Below the pieces are notes generated by a model that was not told the origin of the DNA, ran no database searches, and saw nothing but the letters and a program-made list of their open reading frames with translations. Below, one piece after another: positions 25,086 through 36,932 of a stretch of DNA of 64,000 nucleotides. The stretch covers positions 124,001 through 188,000 of the forward strand of contig NC_015682.1 in assembly GCF_000215975.1 (NCBI RefSeq). Reading direction: 5' to 3'. The position numbers and the translations under genes were made by a program. Position 1 is the stretch's first letter. The number at the start of each line of letters is the position of its first letter. The DNA comes from Thermodesulfobacterium geofontis OPF15 (GTDB lineage: Bacteria; Desulfobacterota; Thermodesulfobacteria; Thermodesulfobacteriales; Thermodesulfobacteriaceae).

Positions 25086-25484
25086 TTAAGAAGTAGAAGG
25101 GCTTTCTGTTTCACAAAATCCGTTTATAGAGGCTCCCTTTTCTATATAAATAGACTTAGTTTTAATATTACCTTTTACCACACTTCCAGAATAAAGTTCT
25201 ACTTCTTCAGCTTTAATATTTCCAAAAATTTGTCCATATAATAAAAGTCTTTTCACTTCAACATCTCCTTTAATAATTCCATTTTCCCCAACCAATAAAC
25301 CACCTTTTCCTTTCACATTACCTTGAATTTCTCCGTCAATTCTTGTTATGCCTTCTCCTATAGAAATATTTCCTTCAAAAAAGCACCCTGAACATATAAA
25401 TGTCCTAATTTCTTCAAAATCCTCTTTTTCTCTTTTTTTATTAAATTTATTCAATATTTTTTCGAAATACTTTATCATTTCCAA
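25086..25484 (-). CDS. Bactofilin (polymer-forming cytoskeletal protein)
   Basis: Bactofilins are beta-helical proteins that polymerise without nucleotide and direct local cell wall synthesis. The 132-aa protein has a short basic N-terminal tail (FEKILNKFNKKREKED), then the repeating beta-helix pattern (EGNISIGEGITRIDGEIQG, KGDVEVKRLLLYGQIFGNI, KGNIKTKSIYIEKGASING). A CxxC (C31, C34) at the edge of the core is unusual. It overlaps the M23 peptidase gene by 10 bp, the classic bactofilin and peptidase pairing. Confidence 0.9.
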   Translation of the reverse strand: MEMIKYFEKILNKFNKKREKEDFEEIRTFICSGCFFEGNISIGEGITRIDGEIQGNVKGKGGLLVGENGIIKGDVEVKRLLLYGQIFGNIKAEEVELYSGSVVKGNIKTKSIYIEKGASINGFCETESPSTS

Positions 25485-26281
25485 ACTATAAATTTAAGAG
25501 GATCTAAAAATTTCGAACCGAGACGTACTTCATAATGAAGATGTGGCCCAAGGCTTCTTCCAGTTGAACCTACATATCCTATTATTTCTCCTGCCCCTAC
25601 CTTTTCTCCACTTCTTACCTTTATTTTAGATAAATGTCCATAGAGAGTTTCATAACCTGATGGATGTTTTATAATTACAGTTTTTCCATAGTCTGAAAGC
25701 CAACCTGCGTATTTAACAATACCCTCAGCAGTAGCATAAACAGGATCTCCATAAGGAGCTTTAATATCAACACCTGTATGGTATTCATATCCACTTCCAA
25801 AGGGATTTTCTCTCCAACCTAAGGTTGATGTTATTTCTCCACTTACTGGAAAGCCTGTTGGAGTAATCCTTAGTTGATTAAAAAGTTTTTCACTTTGAGA
25901 AATCAAAAAACTTAAATACTCCTCATCTGACAATTCCTCAGCTTTTAATCTACTTAAACCTCCAAGAGCATCTTTATCTTTTTTAATCACTCCCCTCTCT
26001 ATGAGATAATTTTCCAATTTGATTAAATTGTTTCTAAGTTTAGTTAATTCTTCTTTATACTTATTATTAAGTTTGGTAACAGTTTTTATTTTCTTTTCTT
26101 TTTCTTTTAACCAAAAATATTTTTGTACAAAAAAGACATTTAATAAATAAGAAAAAAAAGATAAAAAAAAGAAAACAAGCACTAAAACTGAAAAATATTT
26201 TATATACTTTATTTTAAAGCTTATAATTTTTGGTTCTTTACCAGTGGGTGTATGTATTATTATACTTATTTTATCCTTCAT
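25475..26281 (-). CDS. Membrane-anchored M23 peptidase (LytM/Csd-like)
   Basis: The 268-aa protein has a short cytoplasmic N-terminus, one transmembrane helix (about 30-52), a coiled coil (about 56-95) and a C-terminal M23 domain with the metal ligands H168 and D172 (HTGVD) and HLH (247-249), plus H216 (GHLSK). All catalytic residues are present, so it should cut peptidoglycan cross-links. Working with bactofilin, such enzymes shape curved or tapered cells. A strong TTGACT/TATAAT promoter lies upstream and GAGGGGTGATC precedes the ATG. Confidence 0.92.
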   Translation of the reverse strand: MKDKISIIIHTPTGKEPKIISFKIKYIKYFSVLVLVFFFLSFFSYLLNVFFVQKYFWLKEKEKKIKTVTKLNNKYKEELTKLRNNLIKLENYLIERGVIKKDKDALGGLSRLKAEELSDEEYLSFLISQSEKLFNQLRITPTGFPVSGEITSTLGWRENPFGSGYEYHTGVDIKAPYGDPVYATAEGIVKYAGWLSDYGKTVIIKHPSGYETLYGHLSKIKVRSGEKVGAGEIIGYVGSTGRSLGPHLHYEVRLGSKFLDPLKFIVWK

Positions 26282-26336
26282 TGATCACCCCTCTCTTTTT
26301 AGAGTTTGAATTTGATTTGAAGAATTTGTTCAAACA

Positions 26337-26365
26337 ATTATATATGATTTTATTTTAAAAGTCAA
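26337..26365 (-). promoter_or_regulatory. Promoter of the M23 peptidase-bactofilin-rluD-coaE operon
   Basis: On the minus strand TTGACT (26360-26365), 17 bp, TATAAT (26337-26342), about 55 bp before the peptidase start. It is one of the best sigma-70-type matches in the window. Confidence 0.75.
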
Positions 26366-26421
26366 ATCTTAAAAGAAATTTGTTATTTTTTAATTATAAT
26401 TTCAATTTAATTTATTAGCTA

Positions 26422-26449
26422 TTGATTAAATCAGCTTTTGTAATATAAT
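26422..26449 (+). promoter_or_regulatory. Promoter of rpsO
   Basis: TTGATT (26422-26427), 16 bp, TATAAT (26444-26449). Transcription would begin near 26456, right at the base of the leader hairpin. Confidence 0.65.
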
Positions 26450-26456
26450 TAACTTT

Positions 26457-26486
26457 GCTTGGGAAATGGGTAATCCTTTCCCAGGC
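26457..26486 (+). promoter_or_regulatory. 5' hairpin in the rpsO leader, candidate S15 autoregulatory site
   Basis: GCTTGGGAAA (26457-26466) pairs with TTTCCCAGGC (26477-26486) around a 10-nt loop (TGGGTAATCC). It sits at the predicted 5' end of the rpsO mRNA, 26 nt before the start codon. Ribosomal protein S15 represses its own translation through leader structures in several bacteria. The link here is inferred from position only. Confidence 0.45.
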
Positions 26487-26512
26487 TTTAAAATAAATTT
26501 TAGGAGGAAAAA

Positions 26513-26782
26513 ATGCCTTTGGATCCAGAAATTAAGAAAGAAATTATTGAAAAATTTAGACGCCATCCAAATGATACTGGTTCACCTGAAGTCCAAATTG
26601 CTCTTTTGAGTGCAAGAATTAAACAATTAGAGGAACATCTTAAAATACATCGTAAAGATTTTCATTCAAGAAGGGGTCTTATGAAACTCATAGGTCAAAG
26701 AAGAGCCCTTTTGAATTATTTAAAAAGGACTGATTTTGAAAGATACCAAAATCTTATCCAAAATTTAGGTCTTAAAAAATAA
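26513..26782 (+). CDS. rpsO: 30S ribosomal protein S15
   Basis: S15 is an early 16S rRNA-binding protein of the small subunit. The 89-aa length is standard and the core motif [20 protein letters not shown], with [14 protein letters not shown] and RRALLNYLK, is intact. TTTTAGGAGGAAAAA precedes the ATG. It is monocistronic between its own promoter and a bidirectional terminator shared with rpoC. Confidence 0.98.
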   Translation: MPLDPEIKKEIIEKFRRHPNDTGSPEVQIALLSARIKQLEEHLKIHRKDFHSRRGLMKLIGQRRALLNYLKRTDFERYQNLIQNLGLKK

Positions 26783-26802
26783 AGGGGGAAAGACCCCCTT
26801 TT
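26781..26802. terminator. Bidirectional terminator between rpsO and rpoC
   Basis: AAAGGGGG (26781-26788) pairs with CCCCCTTT (26794-26801) around AAAGA, with T-runs on both strands. It can end both the rpsO and the rpoBC transcripts. Confidence 0.85.
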
Positions 26803-26807
26803 AACTC

Positions 26808-29800
26808 TTATACCCAGCCTTTTTCTTCATAAACTATTCTTCCTGTTCCAGCAGGAATAAGTCTACCTATAATAACATTCTCTTTTAAACCTTTCAGATA
26901 ATCAACCTTTCCAGCAATAGAAGCTTCTGTCAAAACTCTTGTAGTTTCTTGGAATGAAGCAGCAGAAAGCCAAGAATCAGTAAGTAGAGCTGCTCTAGTA
27001 ATACCAAGTATAACTGGCTCAGCAACAGCTGGTTTACCTCCCATAGCTAAGACTTTTTCATTTTCTTCTTCAAACTTTACCTTATCTACAATTTCACCTA
27101 TCATAAAATCAGTATCACCAGCTTCTTTAATTTTAACTTTTTTAAGCATTTGTCTTACAATAACTTCGAAATGTTTATCATTTATTTTAACTCCCTGTAA
27201 TCTATAAACTTCCTGAATTTCTTCAACTAAGAATCTAGCGACTCCCTTAACACCTTTTACTCTTAAAATATCATGAGGATTGGGAGATCCTTCTATTAAG
27301 GGATCTCCTGCTTTTACTATATCTCCTTCTCTTACTACTATATGTTTTCCTTTAGAAATATAATATTCTTGAGATTCTCCTACTTCGGGTTGAACTACAA
27401 TTTTCTTTTTACCTCTAACTTCCTTTTCAAAAACAACTTTACCATCTATCTCGGTTATAATAGCATATTCTTTTGGTTTACGAGCCTCAAAAAGATCAGT
27501 AACCTTTGGTAAACCTCCTGTAATATCCTTAGCTTTTAAAGTTTCTCTTGGGATTCTTGCTATAACATCTCCAGCATAAATGTAATCTCCTTCTTGAACA
27601 CTTATTATAGCACCTACAGGAAGTTCATAACGAGCCTTCCCTCTGCCTTCGGGTAAATCTTTAGTTCTTCCCTTTTCATCTTTAATAGAAATACGGGGAC
27701 GATAATCTGTCAATTTATAATCTCTTACCACTATACTTACTCTTCCTGTAGTGGGATCTATTTTTTCATCAACTGTAACTCCTGCAATAATATCTCCAAA
27801 TTTAACTCTTCCATCTATCTCAGCAATAATTGGAGAGGTATAGGGATCCCATTCCACTAACAAATCTCCGGGTTTAACTTCTTGTCCTTCTTCTACTTTT
27901 ATTTTTGCTCCATAAATAACAGGATATTTTTCTAAAATCCTTCCATCAGGACCCTCAATAGCTATTTCTCCTTGCCTATTAAGAGCAACTAAATTCCCAT
28001 CTTTTCCTCTTACTAATCTAAGATTTATAAACTTAACTTTTCCTTGAGATTGTGCTCTATGTTCACTTTGTTCTAAAGCCTTTCCTACTGCACCTCCTAT
28101 ATGGAAAGTTCTCATAGTAAGTTGGGTACCAGGTTCTCCAATGGATTGAGCTGCAATTATACCCACAGCTTCCCCAATTTCTACAAGTCTTCCTGTAGCT
28201 AAATCTCTTCCATAACATTTTCTGCAAACTCCAAATTTAGCCTCACAAGTAAGAACGGAACGAATACTAACCTTTTCAATTCCTGCCTCTCTTAATTTTT
28301 TAACTGCTTCTTCATCTATCTCTTCATTTGCTCTTACTAAAACTTCTCCAGTTATTGGGTCAACAATATCTTCCAAAGCAACTCTACCAAGAACTCTATC
28401 CCATACAGGATCTATAATTTCTCCAGCTTCAATTAAATGCCCAATTTCTATACCATCAATAGTTCCACAATCTTCTTCAGTAACCATACAATCTTGAGCT
28501 ACATCTATTAGTTTACGAGTTAAATATCCTGCATTTGCTGTTTTTAAAGCTGTATCAGCAAGTCCTTTACGGGCTCCATGTGTGGAAACGAAATATTCAA
28601 GAACTGAAAGTCCTTCTCTAAAATTACTTTTAATTGGTGTTTCAATAATTTCTCCAGAAGGTTTAGCCATTAAACCTCTCATTCCTGCAAGCTGTCTAAT
28701 TTGGTCTTTAGAACCACGGGCACCAGAAAAAGCCATCATATAAACTGGATTAAAACTGGGACCTATTACCTTTCTTCCATCAGGACCAATATATTCTTTT
28801 GTTTCCATTTCTTTTATCATTTCTTCTGTAACTCTTTCAGTTGCGTTAGCCCAAATATCTACAGCTTTGTTATATCTTTCACTTTCAGTAATTAATCCAT
28901 CTCTATATTGTTGCCAAATTTCTGCAACCTTTTTCTCAGCTTCAGCTATTATTTCTGCTTTTTTCTTAGGAATGGTTAAATAATCTACACAAATAGAAAG
29001 GGCAGCAGATGTTGCTTGAGCAAATCCCATATCTTTTAATTTATCAGCAAAAATTACAGTTTTCTTCATTCCTGCCTTATGATAGGAAAGATTTATCAAT
29101 CTCTGCAATTCTTTTTTAGTTAAAGGTTTATTATATTCTTCAAATTCTATCTCTTCTGGAACAATGGTAGAAAAAATTACTCTTCCTACTGTAGTATCTA
29201 CCAATTTTCCATTCATTCTAACTTTTATTTTTGCTTGTAACTCAACAGCTCCTGTTTGATAAGCTAAAATGACCTCATCTTTGTCTTTAAAAATTTTGCC
29301 CTCTCCTTTAGCAAAGGGTTTTTCTAAAGTCATATAAAACAAACCAAGAACCATATCTTGAGTAGGATATACAATAGGTATACCATTTGCTGGAAGAAGA
29401 ATATTATTTGTAGAAAGAATTAATACTCTATTTTCGGTTTGAGCTTCAACAGAAAGAGGAACATGGACAGCCATTTGGTCTCCATCAAAGTCAGCATTAT
29501 AGGCCACACACACTAAAGGATGAAGTTGAATAGCTTTAGTATCTATCAATACTGGTTCGAAAGCTTGTATGCCAAGTCTATGAAGTGTTGGTGCACGATT
29601 AAGCATTATAGGATATTCTTTTACAATTTCTTCTAAAGCATCCCATACAGCTGGATGTTCCTCTTCTACAAGTCTTTTGGCTGTTTTTATATTTGTAGCA
29701 TATCCTTGTCTTTCAAGCCAGCCATATATGTAAGGCTTAAAAAGTTCTAATGCCATCTTTTTAGGAAGACCACATTGATGCATTCTTAATTCTGGACCAG

Positions 29801-30869
29801 CAACTATTACCGATCTTCCTGAAAAATCAACTCTTTTACCAAGTAGATTTTGTCTAAATCTTCCCTGTTTTCCCTTTAAAACATCAGATAAACTCTTTAA
29901 AGGTCTTCTATTAGGACCAGTTACAGGACGACCTCTTCTTCCATTATCAAAAAGTGCATCCACCGCTTCTTGAAGCATTCTTTTTTCATTTTTTAAAATT
30001 ATCTCTGGAGCATCAAGGTCTATAAGTTTTTTAAGTCTAACATTACGATTAATAACTCTTCTGTAAAGATCATTTAGATCTGAGGTAGCAAATCTACCTC
30101 CTTCTAAAGGAACAAGGGGTCTTAATTCAGGAGGAATAACAGGAATAACTTGTAAAATCATCCATTCAGGTCTATTCCCAGAATTTTTAAATGCTTTTAC
30201 TAATTGTAAACGTTTCCCTAATTTCTTTCTTCTTGCTTCACTTTGTGTAGTTTGCATTTCTATAGTTATTTCCTGAATTAATTTATCTAAATCAAGAGAT
30301 TTTAATAATTCATATATAGCTTTCGCTCCTGTATCAATAACAATCTTGTCTCCATACATTTCGCTTAAAGCATAATATTTATCTTCAGTTAAAATAGTTC
30401 CTTTAGGATATTCATCTATTTCACTTTCAATTACTACATATTTTTCCAAATAAAGTATAGATTCTACTTCTTTTAGCGTCATATTAAGTAAAAGTCCGAT
30501 TTTACTTGGGATACTTCTTAAATACCAAATATGAGCAACAGGTGCTGCAAGTTCTATATGTCCCATTCTTTCTCTTCTAACTTTACTCTGAATAACCTCG
30601 ACTCCACATTTTTCACAAATTACTCCTCTATGCTTCATTCCTCTATATTTTCCACAGAGACATTCAAAATCTCTTACAGGACCGAAAATTTTTGCACAAA
30701 ATAATCCATCCTTTTCAGGTTTTAAAGTTCGATAATTTATAGTTTCTGGCTTCTTTACCTCTCCATAACTCCATTCTCTTATTTTTTCTGGAGAGGCTAT
30801 ACCTATTTTAATAGCTCTAATCTTCATTAGATCTTTTGGTTTTTCTAAAATAGCTAAAAGTTCCTTCAT
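26808..30869 (-). CDS. rpoC: RNA polymerase subunit beta'
   Basis: RpoC carries the catalytic centre of RNA polymerase. The 1353-aa protein has the N-terminal zinc ribbon ([20 protein letters not shown]), the absolutely conserved [12 protein letters not shown] with the three catalytic aspartates, the bridge-helix region ([20 protein letters not shown]) and the second zinc site ([13 protein letters not shown]). AAGGGGGTG lies before the ATG. It follows rpoB by 20 bp and ends at the terminator shared with rpsO. Confidence 0.98.
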   Translation of the reverse strand: MKELLAILEKPKDLMKIRAIKIGIASPEKIREWSYGEVKKPETINYRTLKPEKDGLFCAKIFGPVRDFECLCGKYRGMKHRGVICEKCGVEVIQSKVRRERMGHIELAAPVAHIWYLRSIPSKIGLLLNMTLKEVESILYLEKYVVIESEIDEYPKGTILTEDKYYALSEMYGDKIVIDTGAKAIYELLKSLDLDKLIQEITIEMQTTQSEARRKKLGKRLQLVKAFKNSGNRPEWMILQVIPVIPPELRPLVPLEGGRFATSDLNDLYRRVINRNVRLKKLIDLDAPEIILKNEKRMLQEAVDALFDNGRRGRPVTGPNRRPLKSLSDVLKGKQGRFRQNLLGKRVDFSGRSVIVAGPELRMHQCGLPKKMALELFKPYIYGWLERQGYATNIKTAKRLVEEEHPAVWDALEEIVKEYPIMLNRAPTLHRLGIQAFEPVLIDTKAIQLHPLVCVAYNADFDGDQMAVHVPLSVEAQTENRVLILSTNNILLPANGIPIVYPTQDMVLGLFYMTLEKPFAKGEGKIFKDKDEVILAYQTGAVELQAKIKVRMNGKLVDTTVGRVIFSTIVPEEIEFEEYNKPLTKKELQRLINLSYHKAGMKKTVIFADKLKDMGFAQATSAALSICVDYLTIPKKKAEIIAEAEKKVAEIWQQYRDGLITESERYNKAVDIWANATERVTEEMIKEMETKEYIGPDGRKVIGPSFNPVYMMAFSGARGSKDQIRQLAGMRGLMAKPSGEIIETPIKSNFREGLSVLEYFVSTHGARKGLADTALKTANAGYLTRKLIDVAQDCMVTEEDCGTIDGIEIGHLIEAGEIIDPVWDRVLGRVALEDIVDPITGEVLVRANEEIDEEAVKKLREAGIEKVSIRSVLTCEAKFGVCRKCYGRDLATGRLVEIGEAVGIIAAQSIGEPGTQLTMRTFHIGGAVGKALEQSEHRAQSQGKVKFINLRLVRGKDGNLVALNRQGEIAIEGPDGRILEKYPVIYGAKIKVEEGQEVKPGDLLVEWDPYTSPIIAEIDGRVKFGDIIAGVTVDEKIDPTTGRVSIVVRDYKLTDYRPRISIKDEKGRTKDLPEGRGKARYELPVGAIISVQEGDYIYAGDVIARIPRETLKAKDITGGLPKVTDLFEARKPKEYAIITEIDGKVVFEKEVRGKKKIVVQPEVGESQEYYISKGKHIVVREGDIVKAGDPLIEGSPNPHDILRVKGVKGVARFLVEEIQEVYRLQGVKINDKHFEVIVRQMLKKVKIKEAGDTDFMIGEIVDKVKFEEENEKVLAMGGKPAVAEPVILGITRAALLTDSWLSAASFQETTRVLTEASIAGKVDYLKGLKENVIIGRLIPAGTGRIVYEEKGWV

Positions 30870-30889
30870 TATTTAAAACACCCCCTTTT

Positions 30890-33800
30890 TTATTCTTCTA
30901 TTAATTCAATATCAAGGCAAAGCCCTTGTAATTCCTTAGTTAAAACTCTAAAACTTTCAGGCATACCTCCCTCTAAAAAGTTTTTCCCTCTAACCAATTT
31001 TTCATACATTTTTGCTCTACCTTCTACATCATCACTTTTGACAGTAAGAAATTCATGAAGAGTATAAGCTGCTCCATAAGCTTCTATTGCCCAAACTTCC
31101 ATTTCTCCTAATCTTTGACCACCAAATTGAGACTTTCCACCAAGAGGCTGTTGAGTAATCAAAGAATAAGGACCAGTGGAACGGGCATGAATTTTATCAT
31201 CTACTAAGTGGTGAAGTTTGAGCATATGCATATACCCTACTGTGACAGGCTCTTTAAAAGGCTCTCCTGTCATACCATCATAAAGTATAGTCGTTCCACT
31301 TGGATCTAAACCAGCAAGCTTTAACCATTTTTTAATTTCCTCTTCTTTAGCACCTGCAAAAACAGGAGTTGCAACAGGAATACCATCTATAAATCCTTTA
31401 GCTAACTCTATTATCTCTTCATCACTTTTACCCTCAACTAATCTTTCATATTCCTCTTCACTAAAAATTTCTTTTAAAAGACTTTTTACACTTTCTACTT
31501 GATAATCTTGTGCAAGCTTTGCAAGTTTCTTCCCAAGTTCTTTACAAGCCCATCCCAAATGGGTTTCTAAAAGTTGTCCTATATTCATACGAGAAGGGAC
31601 TCCTAAAGGAGAAAGTATCATATCTACAGGAGTTCCATCTGGAAGATAAGGCATATCCTCTATAGGAACAACCTTAGAAATAACACCTTTATTCCCATGT
31701 CTTCCTGCCATTTTATCTCCTGGCTGAAGCTTTCTTTTCATAGCTACATATACTTTTACAATTTTTAGAACACCAGGAGGAAGTTCATCTCCCTTTTTAA
31801 TTTTGTTTATTTTAGCCTCATACTCCTCAATGATTTCTTTTCTTCTTTTTTCATACACTTCTAATAATTCAGAAACTATTTCTTTTTTAGATGGAGGAAC
31901 AACATCTTTTAATTTTGAAAGTATAGGTGCTGGAATTGAATCAAGGAGTTTAAAAGAAAAGGGTTCTTTCTTTCTAATGTAAATATCTCCTTCCTTTTCT
32001 AAATCTTTTACCGCCTTCTCACCCTCTAAAATCTGAGAAAGTTTTGTAACCAGACCTCTTTTTAAAATCTCTAAAATATCTGCTTGATTTCTCAATAATT
32101 TAGCTATTGCTTCGTCTTCTTTTTGTTTAGCTCTTATATCCTTTTCTAAACCCTTTCTGGTTAAAACTTTAGTATCTATTACAATTCCCTCAATTCCAGC
32201 GGGAACTCTTAAAGAAGTATCTTTTACATCCTTTGCTTTTTCTCCAAAAATAGCTCTTAAAAGTTTTTCTTCAGGAGTAAGAGTAGTTTCCCCTTTAGGT
32301 GTTACTTTTCCTACAAGAATATCTCCCGGTTTTACAAAACTTCCAATTTTTATAATGCCACTTTCATCTAAATTAGATATAAGTTCTTCTCCTACATTGG
32401 GAAGATCTCTTGTTATTTCTTCTCTACCTAATTTGGTTTCCCTTGCTATACATTCAAATTCTTCAATATGTATAGAAGTGAATACATCATCTCTTACCAA
32501 TCTTTCTGAAATAATAATAGAATCCTCAAAATTATATCCTTTCCAAGGCATAAAAGCTACAAGTACATCTTTACCTAAAGCAAGCTCTCCGTGATCCATA
32601 GATGGTCCATCTGCTAAGATATCCCCTTTTTTTATCCTTTGTCCTGGTTTTACAATAGGTCTTTGATTGAAAGTAGTATTTTGATTTGATTTTCTCCATT
32701 TAATAAGTTCGTAAATTTTTATTTCTGGTAAGAGGCCATCCTCTTTATCATATCTTACTACAATTCTTGTACTATCCACATCTTCTACAACTCCATCTTT
32801 TTCAGCCACTAAAAGGAATCCAGAATTTAAAGCAATTGATTTTTCCATTCCAGAACCAATAAGAGGCGCTTTGGGAATAAGCAATGGTACAGCCTGTCTT
32901 TGCATGTTAGAACCCATAAGTGCTCTATTTGCATCATCATGTTCTAAAAACGGAATAAGCGAAGTTGAAACACTTACTATTTGAGCAGGAAATAAATCAA
33001 CTAAATCAACTTCATCTCTATGAGCAATAATAAATTCTCCGTTTTTCCTTGCTGGAACATATTCATCTAAAATATTCCCTTCTTTATCAATTCTAATAGT
33101 TGATTGAGCAATTATAAGGTTTTTTTCTTCAGCAGCATTCAAATATATAACCTGTTTTGTAACCTTTCCGTTTCTTACTAATCTATAAGGAGTTTCTAAA
33201 AAACCATAAGGATTTACCTGAGCATAAGTAGTTGGAGAAACAATTAATCCAATATTTGGACCTTCTGGAGTCTCAATAGGACAGATTCTCCCATAATGAC
33301 TGGGGTGAACATCTCTAACTTCAAAACCGGCTCTTTCTCTTGTTAAACCACCTGGTCCAAGTGCAGAAAGTCTCCTTTTATGAGTAATCATAGAAAGTAC
33401 ATTAGTTTGATCCATAAATTGAGATAACTGCCCTTGAGCAAAAAATTCTTTTACTGCTGCCATAACAGGTTTGCTATTTATAAGTTCTGCAGGGGTTAAA
33501 GTTTCTATCTCTTGGAGTTGAAGCTTCTCTTTAATAATTCTTTCCATTCTCATTAAACCAATTAAAAACTGATTTTCCACTAATTCACCTACAGATCTAA
33601 CCCTCCTATTAGCTAAACTATCTATATCATCTCCTTCTTCCTCATTCTCTTTCATGCGGATTAGCTCTTTCAAAATTGCAATCACATCTTCTAAGGTTAG
33701 GGTTCTTTGAGTAATAGGAAGATCTAAATTCAGTCTCAAGTTTATTTTATATCTTCCAATTTCAGAGAGATCATAAGTTGACGGATCAAAAAATAGAGAT

Positions 33801-34978
33801 CTAAAATAGGCTTCTGCTATTTCTGGAGTTACAGGACTTGCGGGTTTCATTTTTCTAAAAATTTCTATTAAAGCTTCTTCTTTACTTTTTACCTTATCAG
33901 TTTTAAGAGCATCTCTTAAAGCTGAAGAATAACGGTAGGCATCTACAAAAAGAACTTCTACTTCTTTTATGTTTTTTTCTCTTAGTAATTTAAGTTTTTC
34001 TTCAGTAATTTCTTCATTTACCTCAAGTAATACTTCTCCTGTCTCTTTATCTACAATTTCTTTGGCACAAAATTTACCAATTAGCATTTCATCAGGGAGT
34101 TTCAAAACATTTATTCCTGACTGCTTCAATCTTTTAATTATTCCAGCACTTATTACTTTTCCTTTTTTTACTAAAACTTCCCCTGTTTCTGGATGAACAA
34201 TATCTATAGGAGCTTTTTGCCCAGCTAAAAGTTCATAATTTAACTCCTTTTCTACCCCTTCTTCTAAAATTCTATATTTTTCTGTTGGGTAAAATAAAGA
34301 AAGGATCTCCTCTTCCGATAATCCCATAGCTTTTAAAAATACCGTTGCAGGAATATTTTTCCTTTTATCAATTCTTACCAAAAATCTCCCTCTATAATCA
34401 TATATAAAATCTAACCAAGAACCTTTTACAGGAATTACTCTTCCAATATAAGTTAATCTACCAGCCTTAGCATGGGTTTTATCCTTTTCAAAAATTACTC
34501 CGGGAGACCTTTGAAGTTGATTAACTACAGCTCTTTCGGTACCATTTATAATAAATCTTCCATCTTCTGTCATAAGAGGAATTGTACCAAAATAGATTTC
34601 CTGTTCTTTTATATCCTTTATACTTTTCACTCCAGTTTCTGGATCAAGATCATAAGTTACTAAACGTACTCTTAATTTCATTGGAGCTTCATAAGTTAAT
34701 CCTTTCTCCTTAGCTTCATCTGGCGTATATTCTGGAGGTAAGATTTTATAATCTAAATATTCCAAAACAGCTATGTCTGAATAATCTTTTATAGGAAAAA
34801 CTGTAGAAAAACATCTATGAATTCCTACATCCTGTCTTCTATCTGGAGGGGTATTTGCTTGTAAAAATTTCTGATAAGATTCCTTAGGAATTTTTAAAAG
34901 ATCTGGTAAATCCTGAATTTGTTGGACCTTTACAAAACTTTTTCTTATTTTGGGTCTCTGATTAGTATTATGGGACAT
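30890..34978 (-). CDS. rpoB: RNA polymerase subunit beta
   Basis: The 1362-aa beta subunit is full length. The rifampicin pocket (plus-strand 33370-33430) reads [18 protein letters not shown], differing from the usual DQNNPLSEITHKRR at three places. The conserved [21 protein letters not shown] and [13 protein letters not shown] segments are intact. It lies behind rplL across a 12-bp perfect hairpin that could act as attenuator or processing site. GGAGGGTGATC precedes the ATG. Confidence 0.98.
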   Translation of the reverse strand: MSHNTNQRPKIRKSFVKVQQIQDLPDLLKIPKESYQKFLQANTPPDRRQDVGIHRCFSTVFPIKDYSDIAVLEYLDYKILPPEYTPDEAKEKGLTYEAPMKLRVRLVTYDLDPETGVKSIKDIKEQEIYFGTIPLMTEDGRFIINGTERAVVNQLQRSPGVIFEKDKTHAKAGRLTYIGRVIPVKGSWLDFIYDYRGRFLVRIDKRKNIPATVFLKAMGLSEEEILSLFYPTEKYRILEEGVEKELNYELLAGQKAPIDIVHPETGEVLVKKGKVISAGIIKRLKQSGINVLKLPDEMLIGKFCAKEIVDKETGEVLLEVNEEITEEKLKLLREKNIKEVEVLFVDAYRYSSALRDALKTDKVKSKEEALIEIFRKMKPASPVTPEIAEAYFRSLFFDPSTYDLSEIGRYKINLRLNLDLPITQRTLTLEDVIAILKELIRMKENEEEGDDIDSLANRRVRSVGELVENQFLIGLMRMERIIKEKLQLQEIETLTPAELINSKPVMAAVKEFFAQGQLSQFMDQTNVLSMITHKRRLSALGPGGLTRERAGFEVRDVHPSHYGRICPIETPEGPNIGLIVSPTTYAQVNPYGFLETPYRLVRNGKVTKQVIYLNAAEEKNLIIAQSTIRIDKEGNILDEYVPARKNGEFIIAHRDEVDLVDLFPAQIVSVSTSLIPFLEHDDANRALMGSNMQRQAVPLLIPKAPLIGSGMEKSIALNSGFLLVAEKDGVVEDVDSTRIVVRYDKEDGLLPEIKIYELIKWRKSNQNTTFNQRPIVKPGQRIKKGDILADGPSMDHGELALGKDVLVAFMPWKGYNFEDSIIISERLVRDDVFTSIHIEEFECIARETKLGREEITRDLPNVGEELISNLDESGIIKIGSFVKPGDILVGKVTPKGETTLTPEEKLLRAIFGEKAKDVKDTSLRVPAGIEGIVIDTKVLTRKGLEKDIRAKQKEDEAIAKLLRNQADILEILKRGLVTKLSQILEGEKAVKDLEKEGDIYIRKKEPFSFKLLDSIPAPILSKLKDVVPPSKKEIVSELLEVYEKRRKEIIEEYEAKINKIKKGDELPPGVLKIVKVYVAMKRKLQPGDKMAGRHGNKGVISKVVPIEDMPYLPDGTPVDMILSPLGVPSRMNIGQLLETHLGWACKELGKKLAKLAQDYQVESVKSLLKEIFSEEEYERLVEGKSDEEIIELAKGFIDGIPVATPVFAGAKEEEIKKWLKLAGLDPSGTTILYDGMTGEPFKEPVTVGYMHMLKLHHLVDDKIHARSTGPYSLITQQPLGGKSQFGGQRLGEMEVWAIEAYGAAYTLHEFLTVKSDDVEGRAKMYEKLVRGKNFLEGGMPESFRVLTKELQGLCLDIELIEE

Positions 34979-35006
34979 CTACAGATCACCCTCCTTTAAA
35001 AATTTG

Positions 35007-35042
35007 AATAGGGTTCCCCCATCTTCATAAGGGAACCCTATT
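35007..35042 (-). promoter_or_regulatory. Hairpin between rplL and rpoB, candidate attenuator or RNase processing site
   Basis: AATAGGGTTCCC (35007-35018) and GGGAACCCTATT (35031-35042) form a perfect 12-bp stem. On the transcribed strand it is followed by CAAATTTTTAAAGG, a weak U-rich tail. In E. coli the rplL-rpoB gap holds an attenuator and an RNase III site that adjust polymerase to ribosomal protein levels; the same placement here suggests a similar role. Confidence 0.6.
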
Positions 35043-35087
35043 ATTGTATTTTTTCTTAAATTTTTAAAATATTTTTTATTAAACAAG

Positions 35088-35477
35088 TTATTTAATTTCT
35101 ACCTTTGCCCCTACTTCTTCTAATTTTTTCTTAATAGTTTCTGCTTCTTCTTTAGAAACACCTGTCTTAAGTGGTTTAGGAACAGATTCTACTAACTCCT
35201 TAGCCTCTTTTAATCCCAATCCAGTAATCTCTCTCACCACCTTAATTACATTAATTTTATTAGATCCGATATCAGTAAGAATAACATCAAATTCTGTTTT
35301 TTCCTCAGCAGGAGCTGCCTCACTAGCAGCTGCCTGGGGAGCTACTGCTGCTACTGCTGCAACTGGTGCTGCTGCAGTAACCCCAAATTTTTCTTCAAGT
35401 TCTTTAATAAATTGAGATAGTTCCAAAACACTCATGTTAGCAATAAATTCAATTACCTCTTCTTTAGTTACTGGCAT
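35088..35477 (-). CDS. rplL: 50S ribosomal protein L7/L12
   Basis: L7/L12 forms the flexible stalk that recruits translation factors. The N-terminal dimer domain, an Ala/Pro-rich hinge (about 38-56) and the C-terminal domain ([31 protein letters not shown]) are all present. The ATG at 35477 is preferred because AGGAGG lies 8 bp before it; an upstream in-frame TTG at 35483 is too close to that site. This gives 129 aa. Confidence 0.97.
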   Translation of the reverse strand: MPVTKEEVIEFIANMSVLELSQFIKELEEKFGVTAAAPVAAVAAVAPQAAASEAAPAEEKTEFDVILTDIGSNKINVIKVVREITGLGLKEAKELVESVPKPLKTGVSKEEAETIKKKLEEVGAKVEIK

Positions 35478-35500
35478 TTCCAATCCCTCCTTTTTAAGTT

Positions 35501-36028
35501 TTATTCTCCTTTAGCTTTCTTTTCTTCAATAGCTTTAAGCACATAAAGAAAATTTCTAATAATGGCTGAAAGAACACCTATAAAATTAGCAATTGGTGCT
35601 TGAAGAGTACCAAGAAATTGAGCAAGTAAAACCTCCTTTGGAGGAAGTTTAACAAGCTCTTCAATAGCAGCTGCTTCAAATCCCTTACCCTGTATTACAA
35701 AACCTTTTAATTGTAAGGATGGATGCTCTTTTATAAATTTATTTAAAACCTTTGCTATCTCAACCGGATCTTTGTAAGCAATAACAAGTGCTGTTGGACC
35801 TTCTACATAATCATTTATTGGTTGAGCAGGTGTTTCTTGTGAAGCTAATCTGATCAAGGTATTTTTAACAACTCTAAATTCCCCTCCCTTTTCTCTTATT
35901 AATTTTCTAATTTCGTTACTTTCTGCAACTGTAAATCCTCTAAATGAAGTAACAAAAACCCCCTCAGAATTTAAAAACTTTTCCTTTAAATTTTTAACAA
36001 TTTCCTGTTTCCTCATTCGAGTAAGCAA
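35501..36028 (-). CDS. rplJ: 50S ribosomal protein L10
   Basis: L10 anchors L7/L12 dimers to the ribosome and represses its own operon through the mRNA leader. The 175-aa protein has the expected N-terminal rRNA-binding region ([32 protein letters not shown]) and the C-terminal L12-binding helix. The TTG at 36028 is chosen as start because AGGAGG lies 6 bp upstream; the ATG four codons later would be too far. Confidence 0.96.
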   Translation of the reverse strand: MLTRMRKQEIVKNLKEKFLNSEGVFVTSFRGFTVAESNEIRKLIREKGGEFRVVKNTLIRLASQETPAQPINDYVEGPTALVIAYKDPVEIAKVLNKFIKEHPSLQLKGFVIQGKGFEAAAIEELVKLPPKEVLLAQFLGTLQAPIANFIGVLSAIIRNFLYVLKAIEEKKAKGE

Positions 36029-36049
36029 GGCTAACCTCCTTAAGTATCA

Positions 36050-36188
36050 TCTAATTTTTTTGAAAGGGTACCCTTTCGCCTCTAAGTAGGCTGGGAAAAA
36101 CTTTTCCCCATTTAAGCCTCACCTGGCACCTACTTGTCTTAGGCCCCAAGAGTAACCCTTACTTTTGAAGGATTCTCATGGGGCTTTT
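36050..36188 (-). ncRNA. Ribosomal protein L10 leader RNA
   Basis: The 173-nt gap between rplA and rplJ holds a structured leader. On the minus strand AAGTAGG pairs with CCTACTT around an internal GGGAAAAGTTTTTCCC hairpin. It is flanked by a 5' helix (GCCCCATGAGA with TCTTGGGGC) and a 3' perfect palindrome GAAAGGGTACCCTTTC (36062-36077). The position and the AAGTAGGTGCC element match the L10 leader class, which L10-L7/L12 binds to repress rplJL. Confidence 0.8.
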
Positions 36189-36201
36189 ATTTTTAACAAA
36201 T

Positions 36202-36921
36202 TTAATCTCCTGAATACTTATGTATTAAATTTCTAACATCATTTGGGTCTACTTTTATACCAGGTCCCATAGTAGTAGAGATAGTTACTCCTCTTATATA
36301 TTGTCCTTTAGCTGCTGAGGGTTTTGCTTTTAAAAGGGCTTCAAAAAAAGCAGCTAAATTTTCTAATATTTTCTTTTCACCAAAAGACACTTTACCAACG
36401 GGTGCATGAACTACTCCTGCCCTATCCACTTTAAAATCAACTTTACCTGCCTTTATTTCTTTAACTGCTTTAGCTATATCAAAAGTCACTGTTCCTGTTT
36501 TTGTGCTTGGCATAAGCCCACGAGGTCCCAATATCTTACCAATCTTACCTAATTGAGGCATCATATCAGGAGTTGCTACCACTTTATCAAATTCTAACCA
36601 TCCCTCTTGAATTTTTTTAATCAAATCCTCATCTCCTACATAATCTGCTCCTGCTTCCATAGCTTCTTTTGCCTTTTCTCCTTTTGCAAAAACTAAAACT
36701 TTAACAGGTTTACCAGTTCCATGAGGTAAAACCACAGAACCTCTTACCATCTGATCTGCATGACGAGGATCTACACCCAAATTAACTGCTACCTCTACAG
36801 TTTCATCAAAATTAGCATAAGAAGTATCTAATGCTAATTTAACAGCTTCCTCAAAAGTATATCTTTTAGTTCTGTCAACCTTTGCTAAAGCCTCTCTATA
36901 TTTTTTACCTCTCCTAGCCAT
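36202..36921 (-). CDS. rplA: 50S ribosomal protein L1
   Basis: L1 forms the mobile stalk at the ribosomal E site. The 239-aa length is normal. The signature region [20 protein letters not shown] is intact, as are [16 protein letters not shown] and the C-terminal [10 protein letters not shown]. Its 11-bp spacing from rplK and the L10 leader behind it follow the usual bacterial order. Confidence 0.98.
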   Translation of the reverse strand: MARRGKKYREALAKVDRTKRYTFEEAVKLALDTSYANFDETVEVAVNLGVDPRHADQMVRGSVVLPHGTGKPVKVLVFAKGEKAKEAMEAGADYVGDEDLIKKIQEGWLEFDKVVATPDMMPQLGKIGKILGPRGLMPSTKTGTVTFDIAKAVKEIKAGKVDFKVDRAGVVHAPVGKVSFGEKKILENLAAFFEALLKAKPSAAKGQYIRGVTISTTMGPGIKVDPNDVRNLIHKYSGD

Positions 36922-36932
36922 TTTCTCCTCTC

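Noticed and set aside
33900-34260. Two ETGEVL-containing segments in RpoB as a lineage-specific duplication
   Set aside because: The same module exists in proteobacterial RpoB in this position, so it is ordinary family structure.
36062-36077. Perfect 16-bp palindrome GAAAGGGTACCCTTTC as an operator or terminator
   Set aside because: It is the 3' hairpin of the L10 leader; on the transcribed strand it is followed by A residues, not a U-tract.
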